The translations under genes were made by a program, and so were the position numbers. A stretch of 64,000 nt of DNA from Duganella sp. SG902 (GTDB lineage: Bacteria; Pseudomonadota; Gammaproteobacteria; Burkholderiales; Burkholderiaceae_D): NCBI RefSeq assembly GCF_013376005.1, contig NZ_JABMJK010000003.1, positions 248,001-312,000 of the forward strand, written 5' to 3'. The notes beneath the pieces were generated by a model. The model had not been told where the DNA came from. It saw only the letters and a list, made by a program, of their open reading frames with translations, and ran no database searches. Below, in pieces: positions 46,109 to 54,593 of this stretch; the stretch's first letter is position 1, and every line of letters begins with the position of its first letter.

Positions 46109-47161
46109 ATGAGCGAACCAACAGCACCACGCAAGCGCCGGGGATCTGGCCGTGCCACTGTCCACGACGTGGCGCGGCTGGCCGGCGTCGGCTCGATTAC
46201 CGTTTCGCGCTATTTCACCGAGCCGGGCAGGGTCGCGGCCGAGCGCAGCGCGCGCATCGCGGCGGCGGTGAAGGAGTTGGGCTACGTGCCCAACCTGGCG
46301 GCCAGCGGCCTGGCCTCGGCGCATGGGCGCGTGGTCGGCATGGTGATACCGAACATCTCCGGCCCTATCTTCGCCAACACCATCCAGACCTTCAGCGACA
46401 CGCTGAACCGCCATGGCTACCAGCTGCTGCTGGCGTCCAGCTACTTCTCGGCGGCCAAGGAAGAGAACGCGGTACGCGCCTTCCTCGGCTGGAAGCCGGC
46501 GGCGCTGGCGGTGGTGGGCCGCTTTCACAACCGCGCCACCGAGAAGCTGCTGTCCAGCGCCGGCATACCGGTGGTGGAGACCTGGGACTACCAGCCCAGG
46601 CGCAAGCCGATACAGGTGGGCTATTCCAACAACGCGGTGGGCGAGCAGGCGGCGCGCTACTTGTACGGCAAGGGCTATCGCCGCATCGCCTTCGTGCAGA
46701 ACAGCCTTGCGGGGGACTTGAGCGCGGTCGATCGCAGCGATGGCTACGCGGCGGTGATGCGCGAGCACGGCCTGGAGCCGATCATCTACGCGCCAACGGC
46801 GGAGGCGCCGTTCGACGCCGGCAAACAGGCGATTGAAGCGCTGGCCTTGTCGCCCGCGCGCCGCGCGCGTCCGGTCGAGGCGATCATCTTCGCCAATGAC
46901 AATCTGGCGGCGGGCGCGTTGCTGGCGGGGCAGCGCGCGGGATTGAGGATACCGCGGCAATGCGCCATCGTCGGCTTCGGCGACTACGCCTTTTCGCCGC
47001 TGCTGCTGCCCAGCCTGACCACGATCCGCCCGCCGGGACGCGAGATCGGCGAGATCGCCGCGCTGCGCATACTTGAACAACTGGGCGTGCTGCCCGCATC
47101 TGCGCAAGATTCGCGATTGAACCTGCTGGCCTGTGAATTGATAGAGCGCGAGAGCGCATGA
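46109..47161 (+). CDS. LacI-family transcriptional repressor
   Basis: The 350-residue protein has a LacI helix-turn-helix and hinge (ATVHDVARLAGVGSITVSRYF, GYVPNLAASGLASAHGRVVG) and a periplasmic-binding-like effector domain (FVQNSLAGDL, IIFANDNLAAGALLAGQRAG, IVGFGDYAFSPLLLPSLTT). It resembles the gluconate-regulator branch. An AGCC-type ribosome site is weak, and the stop overlaps a possible start of the binding-protein gene (ATGA). Its position between the TonB receptor operon and the binding protein makes it the likely controller of both; the inducer is unknown. LacI control of sulfur uptake would be unusual. Confidence 0.94.
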   Translation: MSEPTAPRKRRGSGRATVHDVARLAGVGSITVSRYFTEPGRVAAERSARIAAAVKELGYVPNLAASGLASAHGRVVGMVIPNISGPIFANTIQTFSDTLNRHGYQLLLASSYFSAAKEENAVRAFLGWKPAALAVVGRFHNRATEKLLSSAGIPVVETWDYQPRRKPIQVGYSNNAVGEQAARYLYGKGYRRIAFVQNSLAGDLSAVDRSDGYAAVMREHGLEPIIYAPTAEAPFDAGKQAIEALALSPARRARPVEAIIFANDNLAAGALLAGQRAGLRIPRQCAIVGFGDYAFSPLLLPSLTTIRPPGREIGEIAALRILEQLGVLPASAQDSRLNLLACELIERESA

Positions 47162-47169
47162 GGAAAATG

Positions 47170-48075
47170 ATGAAGAAATGGATTTGCTTGTTGCTGGCTG
47201 TGCCGCTGCTGTCGTCGGCAGCCGAGATACGCATCGGTTTTCAAAAGGGTTCGGGCTTGCTCAGCATGATGAAGACGCAAGGCGTGACATTACCCGGCCA
47301 TCAACTCAAGTGGATTGAATTCCCTGCTGGGCCGCAGATGCTGGAAGCGCTCAACGCGGGCAGCATCGATTTCGGCAGCACGGGTGCCCCACCGCCGATC
47401 TTCGCGCAGGCGGGCGGCGTGGATTTGTTGTACGTGGGCGCGGAGCCGGCGCCGGTCAACAGCGAGGCGCTGTTCGTGCCCAAGGACTCTCCGATCCACA
47501 CGGTGGCGGATTTGAAGGGCAAGCGGGTGGCTTTTCAAAAAGGCTCAGGCTCGCACTTTCTGCTGGCTTCCGCCTTGCAGAAAGCGGGGCTGAAGTTCAG
47601 TGACATCACGCCGATTTATCTGTCGCCATCGGACGCGCGGGCGGCGTTTGTCAGCAAGGGGATTGATGCTTGGGTGGTGTGGGACCCCTACTTCGCGTCG
47701 GCGCAGAAAGCCTATCAGGTGCGCGTGTTGAGCGACTACACTGGGCTGCCGCTGGCGAACGGGTTCTATCTCACCTCGCGCAAGTTCGCTGAGCAATCGC
47801 CGCAGCTGGTGTCGGCCTTGCTGGAACAAGTGCGCGCGACCGGCAAGTGGGCTGGCGAGCATCAGAAGGAAGTCAGCACCTTGTTGGCGCAGCAAACCGG
47901 CGTCCCGGCCGACATCGTGGCGACATGGATGCAGCGCTCGCGCTTCGGCGCCACGCCGGTGACACCCGACATCGTCGCCAACCAGCAGCGCGTGGCCGAT
48001 CTGTTCTACCAGCAGAAGCTGATTCCCAAAGCCGTCAGCATCGCCAGCCGCGTGTGGGCCTGGCAGCCGAAGTGA
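47170..48075 (+). CDS. SsuA-like sulfonate/taurine-type periplasmic binding protein
   Basis: The 301-residue product has a signal peptide (MKKWICLLLAVPLLSSAAE) and the NMT1/SsuA pattern: IRIGFQKGSGLLSMMKTQG, FPAGPQMLEALNAGSIDFGSTGAPPPIFAQAGG, then GKRVAFQKGSGSHFLLASALQKAGL. DAWVVWDPYFASAQ follows. This family binds alkanesulfonates, taurine or related compounds. ATG 47170 is chosen because AGGA lies five bases before it; ATG 47158, overlapping the LacI stop, is possible. No SsuB or SsuC gene follows, so it must use a distant transporter. Confidence 0.9.
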   Translation: MKKWICLLLAVPLLSSAAEIRIGFQKGSGLLSMMKTQGVTLPGHQLKWIEFPAGPQMLEALNAGSIDFGSTGAPPPIFAQAGGVDLLYVGAEPAPVNSEALFVPKDSPIHTVADLKGKRVAFQKGSGSHFLLASALQKAGLKFSDITPIYLSPSDARAAFVSKGIDAWVVWDPYFASAQKAYQVRVLSDYTGLPLANGFYLTSRKFAEQSPQLVSALLEQVRATGKWAGEHQKEVSTLLAQQTGVPADIVATWMQRSRFGATPVTPDIVANQQRVADLFYQQKLIPKAVSIASRVWAWQPK

Positions 48076-48098
48076 AGCACGTTTGACGCATCGTAAGC

Positions 48099-48142
48099 CC
48101 TCGCTGGTTGAGCCACCTACGCTGGCAGCTCAACCAGCGAGG
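48099..48142 (+). repeat. 15-bp-arm hairpin overlapping the PIN-gene ribosome site
   Basis: CCTCGCTGGTTGAGC (48099-48113) and GCTCAACCAGCGAGG (48128-48142) form a perfect inverted repeat with a 14-base loop. The terminal GAGG is the only ribosome binding site for ATG 48148. The hairpin lies 23 bp after the binding-protein stop and lacks a following T run, so it may terminate that operon through Rho, stabilise its RNA, or hide the ribosome site of the downstream gene. Confidence 0.85.
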
Positions 48143-48147
48143 CCATC

Positions 48148-48744
48148 ATGTCGACCATCTACCTCGAAACCTCCATCATCTGTCACCTGACAGACCCGCC
48201 CAGTCCCAACCCCATCACCCGCGCCTGCCAGCAACTAACGCAGTTGTGGTGGCACACACGCTGCGATCCAGCACACACGTTCATCTCGGACTTCGTACAA
48301 GAAGAAATTGAAGCTGGCGATCCATTACGCGCAATGTCGCGAATGGCATCCGTTCGACATTTTGTTTCACTCCAGAAGCACAAAAAAATTAAAAGTATCG
48401 AGGAACTCCTGATCGGCGGCGGAGGTCTAAGTGCAAAGGAATGGAGAACAGCTATGAAGCTCTGTGGAGTAGAGATCCCCTCTGACATCGAAATACCTGA
48501 AATTGACCCCGAGAGCAAGGCGGAGTCGGACGAGTTGCGCGTATCAAACATCCACAAATACGAAGAGATGGAAAAAAACGAGAAGGATCCGCGCTTTGCC
48601 TGGTTTTATGCAAACGTGAAACGGATTCCGCTTCCACCTGATGCCGACGAGCCACTGAAATTCAACGTCGAAAAGCTGCGTCTTTTATCGCCGTCGGTAC
48701 GGGCCCGCATTTTGTATGTGATGCGGGATCAGGTGACGGATTAG
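48148..48744 (+). CDS. PIN-domain-like protein with non-PIN C terminus
   Basis: The 198-residue product starts like a VapC/PIN protein: STIYLETSIICHLTDPPSP, then TFISDFVQEEIEAGDP and RMASVRHFV (about 1-73). After that the usual PIN C-terminal acidic residues and the DxxHIAxA segment are not found. Residues 74-198 are a different sequence, richer in Lys and Glu and visibly lower in GC, with no recognised family. It may be a chimera of a truncated PIN gene and foreign DNA, or a diverged PIN subtype. No antitoxin gene is upstream; a hairpin covers its ribosome site. The stop overlaps that of DUF971. Confidence 0.72.
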   Translation: MSTIYLETSIICHLTDPPSPNPITRACQQLTQLWWHTRCDPAHTFISDFVQEEIEAGDPLRAMSRMASVRHFVSLQKHKKIKSIEELLIGGGGLSAKEWRTAMKLCGVEIPSDIEIPEIDPESKAESDELRVSNIHKYEEMEKNEKDPRFAWFYANVKRIPLPPDADEPLKFNVEKLRLLSPSVRARILYVMRDQVTD

Positions 48745-49181
48745 TGCTTGCAGCCGCTGCCGCAGCCTCCGCCGCCGTGCTGATGCGTGGACGGACCGGT
48801 CAGCGAAACGCCTGGTTCGCGGCCGCTGTCGCCTTCAAAGCCGGAGGCGTGCAGGCGGCCCATGTAGGTCGCCCACAGCGCATCTTTCTGGCTGCCTAGC
48901 TTGTACAGGTACTCCCACGTGAAGATGCCGGTGTTGTGGCCATCGCTGAAGGTCGGCTGCACCGCATAATTACCCACCGGCTCGATGCCGGCGATGCCCA
49001 CTTCGCGCTTGCCCACCTGCAGCACTTCCTGCCCCGGACCATGCCCCATCACCTCCGCCGACGGCGAATACACGCGCAGCAGTTCAAACGGAATCGAGAA
49101 CGACGCACCGTCGTTGAACTCAATATCCAGCACGCGGGATTTGTTGTGGACCGTCAGGCCGGTAGGGACAGGCTTACTCAT
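48741..49181 (-). CDS. DUF971 (gamma-butyrobetaine hydroxylase-like N-terminal domain) protein
   Basis: The 146-residue protein has the DUF971 core (TGLTVHNKSRVLDIEFNDG, FELLRVYSPSAEV, VGIAGIEPVGNYAVQPTFSDGHNTGIFTWEYLY) and ends in a metal-binding-like tail (HQHGGGGCGSGCKH). DUF971 proteins are small, probably involved in iron-sulfur or metal handling. It is translationally coupled to the HIT gene (ATGA overlap). In related genomes ubiE comes next; here the accessory block intervenes and the PIN-like gene converges on it with a shared stop. Confidence 0.9.
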   Translation of the reverse strand: MSKPVPTGLTVHNKSRVLDIEFNDGASFSIPFELLRVYSPSAEVMGHGPGQEVLQVGKREVGIAGIEPVGNYAVQPTFSDGHNTGIFTWEYLYKLGSQKDALWATYMGRLHASGFEGDSGREPGVSLTGPSTHQHGGGGCGSGCKH

Positions 49182-49609
49182 AATGCTTTCACTTTCTCGA
49201 CGATGGCTGCGTGCAGCGCCGGCAGCAGCGCGCGGCGCGCCGCCAGCACTTCCGCCGACGAGGCTCGCTGCGCCACAGCCCAGGTCGGGTTGGGGAAATG
49301 CGCATCGTCGCGGTAACGCGGGATAACGTGCCAGTGCACGTGCGGCGTCATATTACCAAAACTGGCCAGGTTCACTTTCTCCGGCGCCATCACCTCGCGC
49401 TGCGCGGACTCCACCGCCCACACCACGTCCATGATGCGCACGCGGTCCTCGGCCGGCAGATCGGTCATTTCCTTGACGTGGGCGTTCCACACCACGCGCG
49501 TGAAGCCCGGATACTCGGCCTCGTCCACGGCGACCACCGACAGGCGATCGTCGCCCCAGATCAAGGCTGCCCCCGGGGCAGCCAGCAAATTGCACAGATC
49601 GCAGGCCAT
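49178..49609 (-). CDS. HIT-family nucleotide hydrolase
   Basis: The 143-residue protein has the histidine triad at about 90-94 (HVHWHVIPRY) and the N-terminal CDLCNLLAAPGAALIWGDDRL. The second histidine of the triad is the nucleophile that attacks nucleotidyl phosphoramidates or dinucleoside polyphosphates. It begins 2 bp after the DUF3683 stop and overlaps DUF971 by four bases, forming the DUF3683-HIT-DUF971 operon. The natural substrate is not clear. Confidence 0.93.
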   Translation of the reverse strand: MACDLCNLLAAPGAALIWGDDRLSVVAVDEAEYPGFTRVVWNAHVKEMTDLPAEDRVRIMDVVWAVESAQREVMAPEKVNLASFGNMTPHVHWHVIPRYRDDAHFPNPTWAVAQRASSAEVLAARRALLPALHAAIVEKVKAL

Positions 49610-49611
49610 GC

Positions 49612-52600
49612 TTACACCAGCACCCGTTCAATGCCGCCGTCGTTGGCGCGCTTCACATACTCCGGCATCCAGTTCTCGCCCAGCAGGTGCTTGGCGATCT
49701 CCACCACGATGTAGTCGGCGGTGGTGCCGGCATCTTCGCTGTAGCGCGACACGCCGCCCAGACAGGCCGGGCAGCTGGTCAGGATCTTCACCTCGCCGTC
49801 GAAGCCATCGGCGCGCAGCTTGTCGGCGCCCTTGATGACTTCCTCTTCCTTGCGGAAGCGCACCTGCGTCGAGATGTCCGGACGCGCCACCATCAGGGTG
49901 CCCGAATCGCCGCAGCAGCGGTCGTTCTTCTCGATCTTGACGTTGTCGTGGGTCGCGATCAGGCCGTTGACGGTCTTGGTCGCTTCCTGCAACTTCATCG
50001 GTGTGTGGCATGGCTCGTGGTACATATAGCGGGTGCCGGTCACGCCTTCCAGCTTGACGCCCTTCTCCAGCAGGTACTCGTGGATGTCCATGATGCGGCA
50101 GCCCGGGAAGATCTTCTCGAACTCATAGGTCGCCAGCTGGTCATAGCAGGTGCCGCACGAGACCAGCACGGTCTTGATGTCCAGATAGTTGAGCGTGTTG
50201 GCCATGCGGTGGAACAGCACGCGGTTATCGGTCATCATCTTGTCGGCCTTGTCGTACTGGCCCGAGCCGCGTTGCGGATAACCGCAGCACAGATAGCCCG
50301 GCGGCAGCACGGTCTGCACGCCCACTTCCCACAACATCGCCTGGGTCGCCAGACCGACCTGCGAGAACAGACGCTCCGAACCGCAGCCCGGGAAGTAGAA
50401 CACCGCTTCCGTGTCGGCATTGGTGGTCTTAGGATTGCGGATGATTGGGATGACCTTGTCGTCCTCGATATCCAGCAGCGCGCGCGCCGTCTTCTTCGGC
50501 AGGTTGCCCGGCATCTTCTTGTTGATGAAGTGAATCACCTGCTCACGTACCGGCGGCTTGCCCACGGTTGGCGGCGGCGCCTTGGTCTGCTTCTTGGCGA
50601 ATTTCTTCAGGATGTCGTTGCCCAGGCGCTGCGCCTTGTAGCCGAGACCGACCATCGCCGCGCGGGTGGCGTTGATGGTGGCCGGGTCGGTGGCGTTCAG
50701 ATAGAACATGGCCGCCGCCTTGCCCGGATTGAAGGTCTTCTTGTCCATCTTGCGCAGCAGGTTGCGCATGTTCATCGACACGTCACCGAAGTCGATGTTG
50801 ACCGGACAGGGCGTGACGCACTTGTGGCAGACCGTGCAGTGATCGGCCACGTCCTCGAATTCTTCCCAGTGCTTGATCGAGATGCCGCGGCGGGTTTGCT
50901 CTTCGTACAGGAAGGCTTCGATCAGCGACGAGGTCGCCAGGATCTTGTCGCGCGGCGAGTACAGCAGGTTGGCGCGCGGAACGTGCGTCGAGCACACCGG
51001 TTTGCACTTGCCGCAGCGCAGGCAGTCCTTGACGCTGTTGGCGATGGCGCCGATATCGCTCTGCTGCATTATCAGCGATTCGTGGCCCATCAGGCCGAAC
51101 GACGGCGTGTAGGCGTTGCGCAGGTCGGCTTCCATGCCGTCCAGATTCAGCAGCTTGCCCTTGTTGAAGCGGCCTTCCGGGTCGACCCGCATCTTGTAGT
51201 CGCGGAACGGACCGATCTCGTCTTCCTGCAGGAATTCCAGCTTGGTGATGCCGATGCCATGCTCGCCCGAGATCACGCCGTTCAGCGAACGGGCCAGGGT
51301 CATGATGCGCGCCACGGCCTGGTGCGCCAGTTGCAGCATCTCGTAGTGATCCGAGTTGACCGGCAGGTTGGTGTGGACGTTGCCGTCGCCGGCGTGCATG
51401 TGCAGCGCCACGAACACGCGGCCGCGCAGCACGCGCTTGTGGATCGCGGTGCATTCGTCCAGGATCAGCTTGTAGGCGGCGCCGTTGAAGATCTGGCGCA
51501 GCTGGGCGCGGATTTCCTGCTTCCACGTCACGCGGATGGTGCGGTCCTGGACCACGTCGAACAGGGTGGAGTCCGGCTGGGTCTTCAGGCGCTCCTCGAA
51601 CACCGGCAGCAGGCGCTCCAGGCCGTGCGCGGCCAGCTCGCCGGTGATGGCGGCCAGCGGCTTGTCCAGCTCGGCCAGCAGATAGCTCCAGCGCGCGTGC
51701 ACCTGCGACAGCAGCGCTTGCGCCTGCTGGGCGCGGTCGCCCAGCATTTCGGCGTCGCCCACGCTGTCGTCGGCGTCGTCGCTCTTGCCGATCGGCAGAT
51801 TGCCGGCGGCGAAGAAGTCCTGCAGCTCGTCCACCAGCTGCAGCTTGTTCTTGATCGACAGCTCGATGTTGATGCGCTCGATGCCATCGGTGTACTCGCC
51901 CATGCGGTTGAGCGGGATCACCACGTCCTCGTTGATCTTGAAGGCGTTGGTGTGCTTGGCGATGGCGGCGGTGCGGGCGCGGTCCAGCCAGAACTTCTTG
52001 CGCGTTTCCGGGGTGACGGCGACGAAGCCCTCGCCCACGCGGGTGTTGGCCAGGCGCACCACTTCCGAGGCGGCCAGCGCCACGGCGTTTTCATCGTCGC
52101 CGACGATGTCGCCGAACAGCGCCATCTTAGGCAGCACGCCGCGTTTCGACTTGGTGGCGTAGCCGACCGCGCGCAGGTAGCGCTCGTCCAGGTGCTCCAG
52201 GCCGGCCAGCCGCAGGGTCGCGAACTCGGCGCCCTTGGCCGGCAGGCCGTCCAGGTAATCCTTGATTTCCACGATCGAAGGAATCGCATCGCGCGCCTGG
52301 CCGAAGAACTCCAGGCAGACGGTGCGGGTGAACTTCGGCATCTTGTGCAGAATCCAGCGCGCCGAGGTGATCAGGCCGTCGGTACCCTCCTTCTGGATGC
52401 CCGGCAGGCCGGCCAGGAATTTGTCGGTCACGTCCTTGCCCAGGCCTTCCTTGCGGAACACGCGGCCGGCGATTTCCAGGATCTCGGTCTTGAACGGCGC
52501 GCCCTTGGCCTCGCCCTTCGCGGTCGGATGGGTCCACTCCAGCTTGAAGCGGGCCAGCGGGGTGTCGTGAATCTTCGACAGGTTGTGGTCGAGGCGGGTG

Positions 52601-53622
52601 ACCTCCAGCCAGTCGCCGTTCGGGTCGACCATGCGCCACGAGGCCAGGTTGTCCAGCGCCGTGCCCCACAGCACGGCCTTCTTGCCACCCGCGTTCATGG
52701 CGATGTTGCCGCCGATGCAGGACGCGTGGGCCGAGGTCGGGTCGACCGCGAACACGAAGCCGGCCTTCTCGGCGGCCTCCGAAACCTTGTTGGTGATGAC
52801 GCCGGCGCCGGTGTAGATGGTGGCGTATTCCTTGTCCAGACCCGGCAGCACCTTCATCTCCACCGCGCCCATGTTGAGCAGCTTCTCGGTGTTGATCACG
52901 GCCGACATCGGCGTCAGCGGAATCGCGCCGCCGGTGTAGCCGGTGCCGCCGCCGCGCGGGATGATGGTCAGACCGAGTTCGATGCAGCCCTTGACCAGGC
53001 CGGCCATTTCCTCTTCGCTGTCCGGCGTCAGCACCACGAACGGATACTCGACGCGCCAGTCGGTGGCGTCGGTCACGTGGGTGATGCGTTTCATGCCGTC
53101 GAAGCAGATGTTGTGCTTGTCGGTGTAGCGGCCCAGCACCTTGTAGGTGCGCTTGCGCAGGTCGTAGACTTGCTTGAACTCCTCGCCGAAGTCGGCCACC
53201 GCCTTGCCGGCCGCCTGCAGCAGCTTCGCCACGTTGGCGCTGCGCTGGCGGGCCGCCTCATCCTTCTCGGCCTCGTCAACGTTGAGGCGGCGCTTGTCCA
53301 CCTCGGCCAGACGGTGATGCAACGCGTTGATCAGCTCCTGGCGGCGCTTGGGGTTATCCAGCAGGTCGTCCTGCAGGTACGGATTGCGGCGCACCGCCCA
53401 GATATCGCCCAGCACCTCGTACAGCATACGCGCCGAGCGGCCGGTCTGGCGCGCGCCGCGCAGGGCATCCAGCAATGACCACGACTCCTCACCCAGCAGA
53501 CGAATCACGATCTCGCGATCGGAAAACGACGTGTAGTTGTAAGGAATTTCCCGCAGGCGCGTGGCCTCCGGACCGTGGGGCGTTTCCGCCAGTAGAGCTT
53601 GGATTTGTGCTGGGGCGTTCAT
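49612..53622 (-). CDS. Large FAD-binding/Fe-S oxidoreductase with DUF3683 domain
   Basis: The 1336-residue protein fuses a DUF3683 N-terminal domain ([22 protein letters not shown]) to an FAD-binding type 4 domain ([35 protein letters not shown]), an FAD-linked oxidase C-terminal domain ([16 protein letters not shown]), two ferredoxin-type clusters ([22 protein letters not shown]), and a CCG domain ([14 protein letters not shown]). This is the arrangement of D-lactate/glycolate-type dehydrogenases that reduce quinone; the substrate is probably a 2-hydroxy acid. ATG 53622 fits the family. It heads the HIT-DUF971 operon and is divergent from YqaA. Confidence 0.92.
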   Translation of the reverse strand: MNAPAQIQALLAETPHGPEATRLREIPYNYTSFSDREIVIRLLGEESWSLLDALRGARQTGRSARMLYEVLGDIWAVRRNPYLQDDLLDNPKRRQELINALHHRLAEVDKRRLNVDEAEKDEAARQRSANVAKLLQAAGKAVADFGEEFKQVYDLRKRTYKVLGRYTDKHNICFDGMKRITHVTDATDWRVEYPFVVLTPDSEEEMAGLVKGCIELGLTIIPRGGGTGYTGGAIPLTPMSAVINTEKLLNMGAVEMKVLPGLDKEYATIYTGAGVITNKVSEAAEKAGFVFAVDPTSAHASCIGGNIAMNAGGKKAVLWGTALDNLASWRMVDPNGDWLEVTRLDHNLSKIHDTPLARFKLEWTHPTAKGEAKGAPFKTEILEIAGRVFRKEGLGKDVTDKFLAGLPGIQKEGTDGLITSARWILHKMPKFTRTVCLEFFGQARDAIPSIVEIKDYLDGLPAKGAEFATLRLAGLEHLDERYLRAVGYATKSKRGVLPKMALFGDIVGDDENAVALAASEVVRLANTRVGEGFVAVTPETRKKFWLDRARTAAIAKHTNAFKINEDVVIPLNRMGEYTDGIERINIELSIKNKLQLVDELQDFFAAGNLPIGKSDDADDSVGDAEMLGDRAQQAQALLSQVHARWSYLLAELDKPLAAITGELAAHGLERLLPVFEERLKTQPDSTLFDVVQDRTIRVTWKQEIRAQLRQIFNGAAYKLILDECTAIHKRVLRGRVFVALHMHAGDGNVHTNLPVNSDHYEMLQLAHQAVARIMTLARSLNGVISGEHGIGITKLEFLQEDEIGPFRDYKMRVDPEGRFNKGKLLNLDGMEADLRNAYTPSFGLMGHESLIMQQSDIGAIANSVKDCLRCGKCKPVCSTHVPRANLLYSPRDKILATSSLIEAFLYEEQTRRGISIKHWEEFEDVADHCTVCHKCVTPCPVNIDFGDVSMNMRNLLRKMDKKTFNPGKAAAMFYLNATDPATINATRAAMVGLGYKAQRLGNDILKKFAKKQTKAPPPTVGKPPVREQVIHFINKKMPGNLPKKTARALLDIEDDKVIPIIRNPKTTNADTEAVFYFPGCGSERLFSQVGLATQAMLWEVGVQTVLPPGYLCCGYPQRGSGQYDKADKMMTDNRVLFHRMANTLNYLDIKTVLVSCGTCYDQLATYEFEKIFPGCRIMDIHEYLLEKGVKLEGVTGTRYMYHEPCHTPMKLQEATKTVNGLIATHDNVKIEKNDRCCGDSGTLMVARPDISTQVRFRKEEEVIKGADKLRADGFDGEVKILTSCPACLGGVSRYSEDAGTTADYIVVEIAKHLLGENWMPEYVKRANDGGIERVLV

Positions 53623-53845
53623 TATGCGATTTGGACTGGTGACAGAACCCGGGAGGGTCATTCTAGCCTATTGCGGCGCACCACGCGGGAACAGCCTTAG
53701 ACCGCCGAGGGATTCTTCCCCGTGCCGGAAACCGGCGAAAATTCGAAATATAGTGGCAGAACCGCAAGAATATGCCAATCATATCTGTAAAACTGAATTA
53801 AATTTACGCATACGCTTATGCGGCAATATGATAACTTGCACCAAA

Positions 53846-54337
53846 TTAGCCCATCATTTGCCCGATCCGATGCCACACTCCGTCCGGCACGTACAACAGC
53901 AGCGCGGTCATGGTCAGGTAGCGCAGGAACTTGCCGACCGCCATATAGGCGATGCTGGGCCAGAAAGGCAGCCTGAGCCAGCCGCCCAGGGTGCACAGCG
54001 GATCGCCGATGCCGGGCAGCCAGGCCAGCAGCATGGTCTTGGCGCCATAGCGCTCCAGCCAATGGAACCAGCGGCTTTGACGTTCCTTGGCAAAACTTTG
54101 CTTGGCCTGCCAGCCGATGTAGTAATCGATGGCGCCGCCGATGGTGTTGCCGAGGGTGGCGACGAAGATGGCGCTCCAGAACAGGGCCGGATTGGCCTTG
54201 ATGACGGCGAACACGGCCGGTTCCGAGCCGAGCGGCACCAGCGTGGCCGACACCAGGGCGATAATGAAGACCGAAGTCAGGCCTACCTTGGGCGCGGCGA
54301 TCACGTGCAGCAGCCAGGTAATTGCGGATTCGATCAT
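53846..54337 (-). CDS. YqaA/DedA-like inner membrane protein (VTT domain)
   Basis: The 163-residue protein has about four membrane segments (GLTSVFIIALVSATLVPLGSE, LFWSAIFVATLGNTIGGAIDYYIG, and C-terminal helices) with the SNARE-associated/VTT core GAKTMLLAWLPGIGDPLCTLGGWLRLPFW. Members of the YqaA group are related to DedA proteins that flip phospholipids. It is divergent from ilvA; the 256-bp gap holds an 89-bp perfect inverted repeat. The 223 bp on the other side (53623-53845) shows no gene. Confidence 0.9.
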   Translation of the reverse strand: MIESAITWLLHVIAAPKVGLTSVFIIALVSATLVPLGSEPAVFAVIKANPALFWSAIFVATLGNTIGGAIDYYIGWQAKQSFAKERQSRWFHWLERYGAKTMLLAWLPGIGDPLCTLGGWLRLPFWPSIAYMAVGKFLRYLTMTALLLYVPDGVWHRIGQMMG

Positions 54338-54476
54338 GGGTTTATTGGGCGCGGAGGAAAGGTGCCATTATAATGAGTCGCACACCGCACGATTGAACAG
54401 TCCGATTCCAGCCCACCCGCCAGAATCAGCGCCCCTGCTCCACCCGGTCACCCGCCGGATAGTTAGCATCGCAGAT

Positions 54477-54565
54477 CCGGGGTCAGGTCCGCCATTTCTA
54501 CACGGCCTCTGCTGTAGCGGGACGCTACAGCAGAGGCCGTGTAGAAATGGCGGACCTGACCCCGG
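54477..54565. repeat. Perfect 43-bp-arm inverted repeat upstream of ilvA
   Basis: The left arm 54477-54519 (starting CCGGGGTCAGGTCCGCC, ending CTGCTGTAGCG) and the right arm 54523-54565 are exact reverse complements with a 3-base loop (GGA). The outer part carries a GGGGTCAGGTCC motif reminiscent of sequences seen in REP-type and RAYT-associated repeats of Burkholderiales. It lies in the divergent region between YqaA and ilvA, ending 28 bp before the ilvA ATG, so the leader RNA would form a very strong hairpin. Confidence 0.95.
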
Positions 54566-54593
54566 AGTTAACGAATCACTTTGCTTGCACATC

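Noticed and set aside
49687-53478. Long open frame opposite the DUF3683 gene
   Set aside because: Same composition artefact; the minus-strand protein has full FAD and Fe-S motifs.
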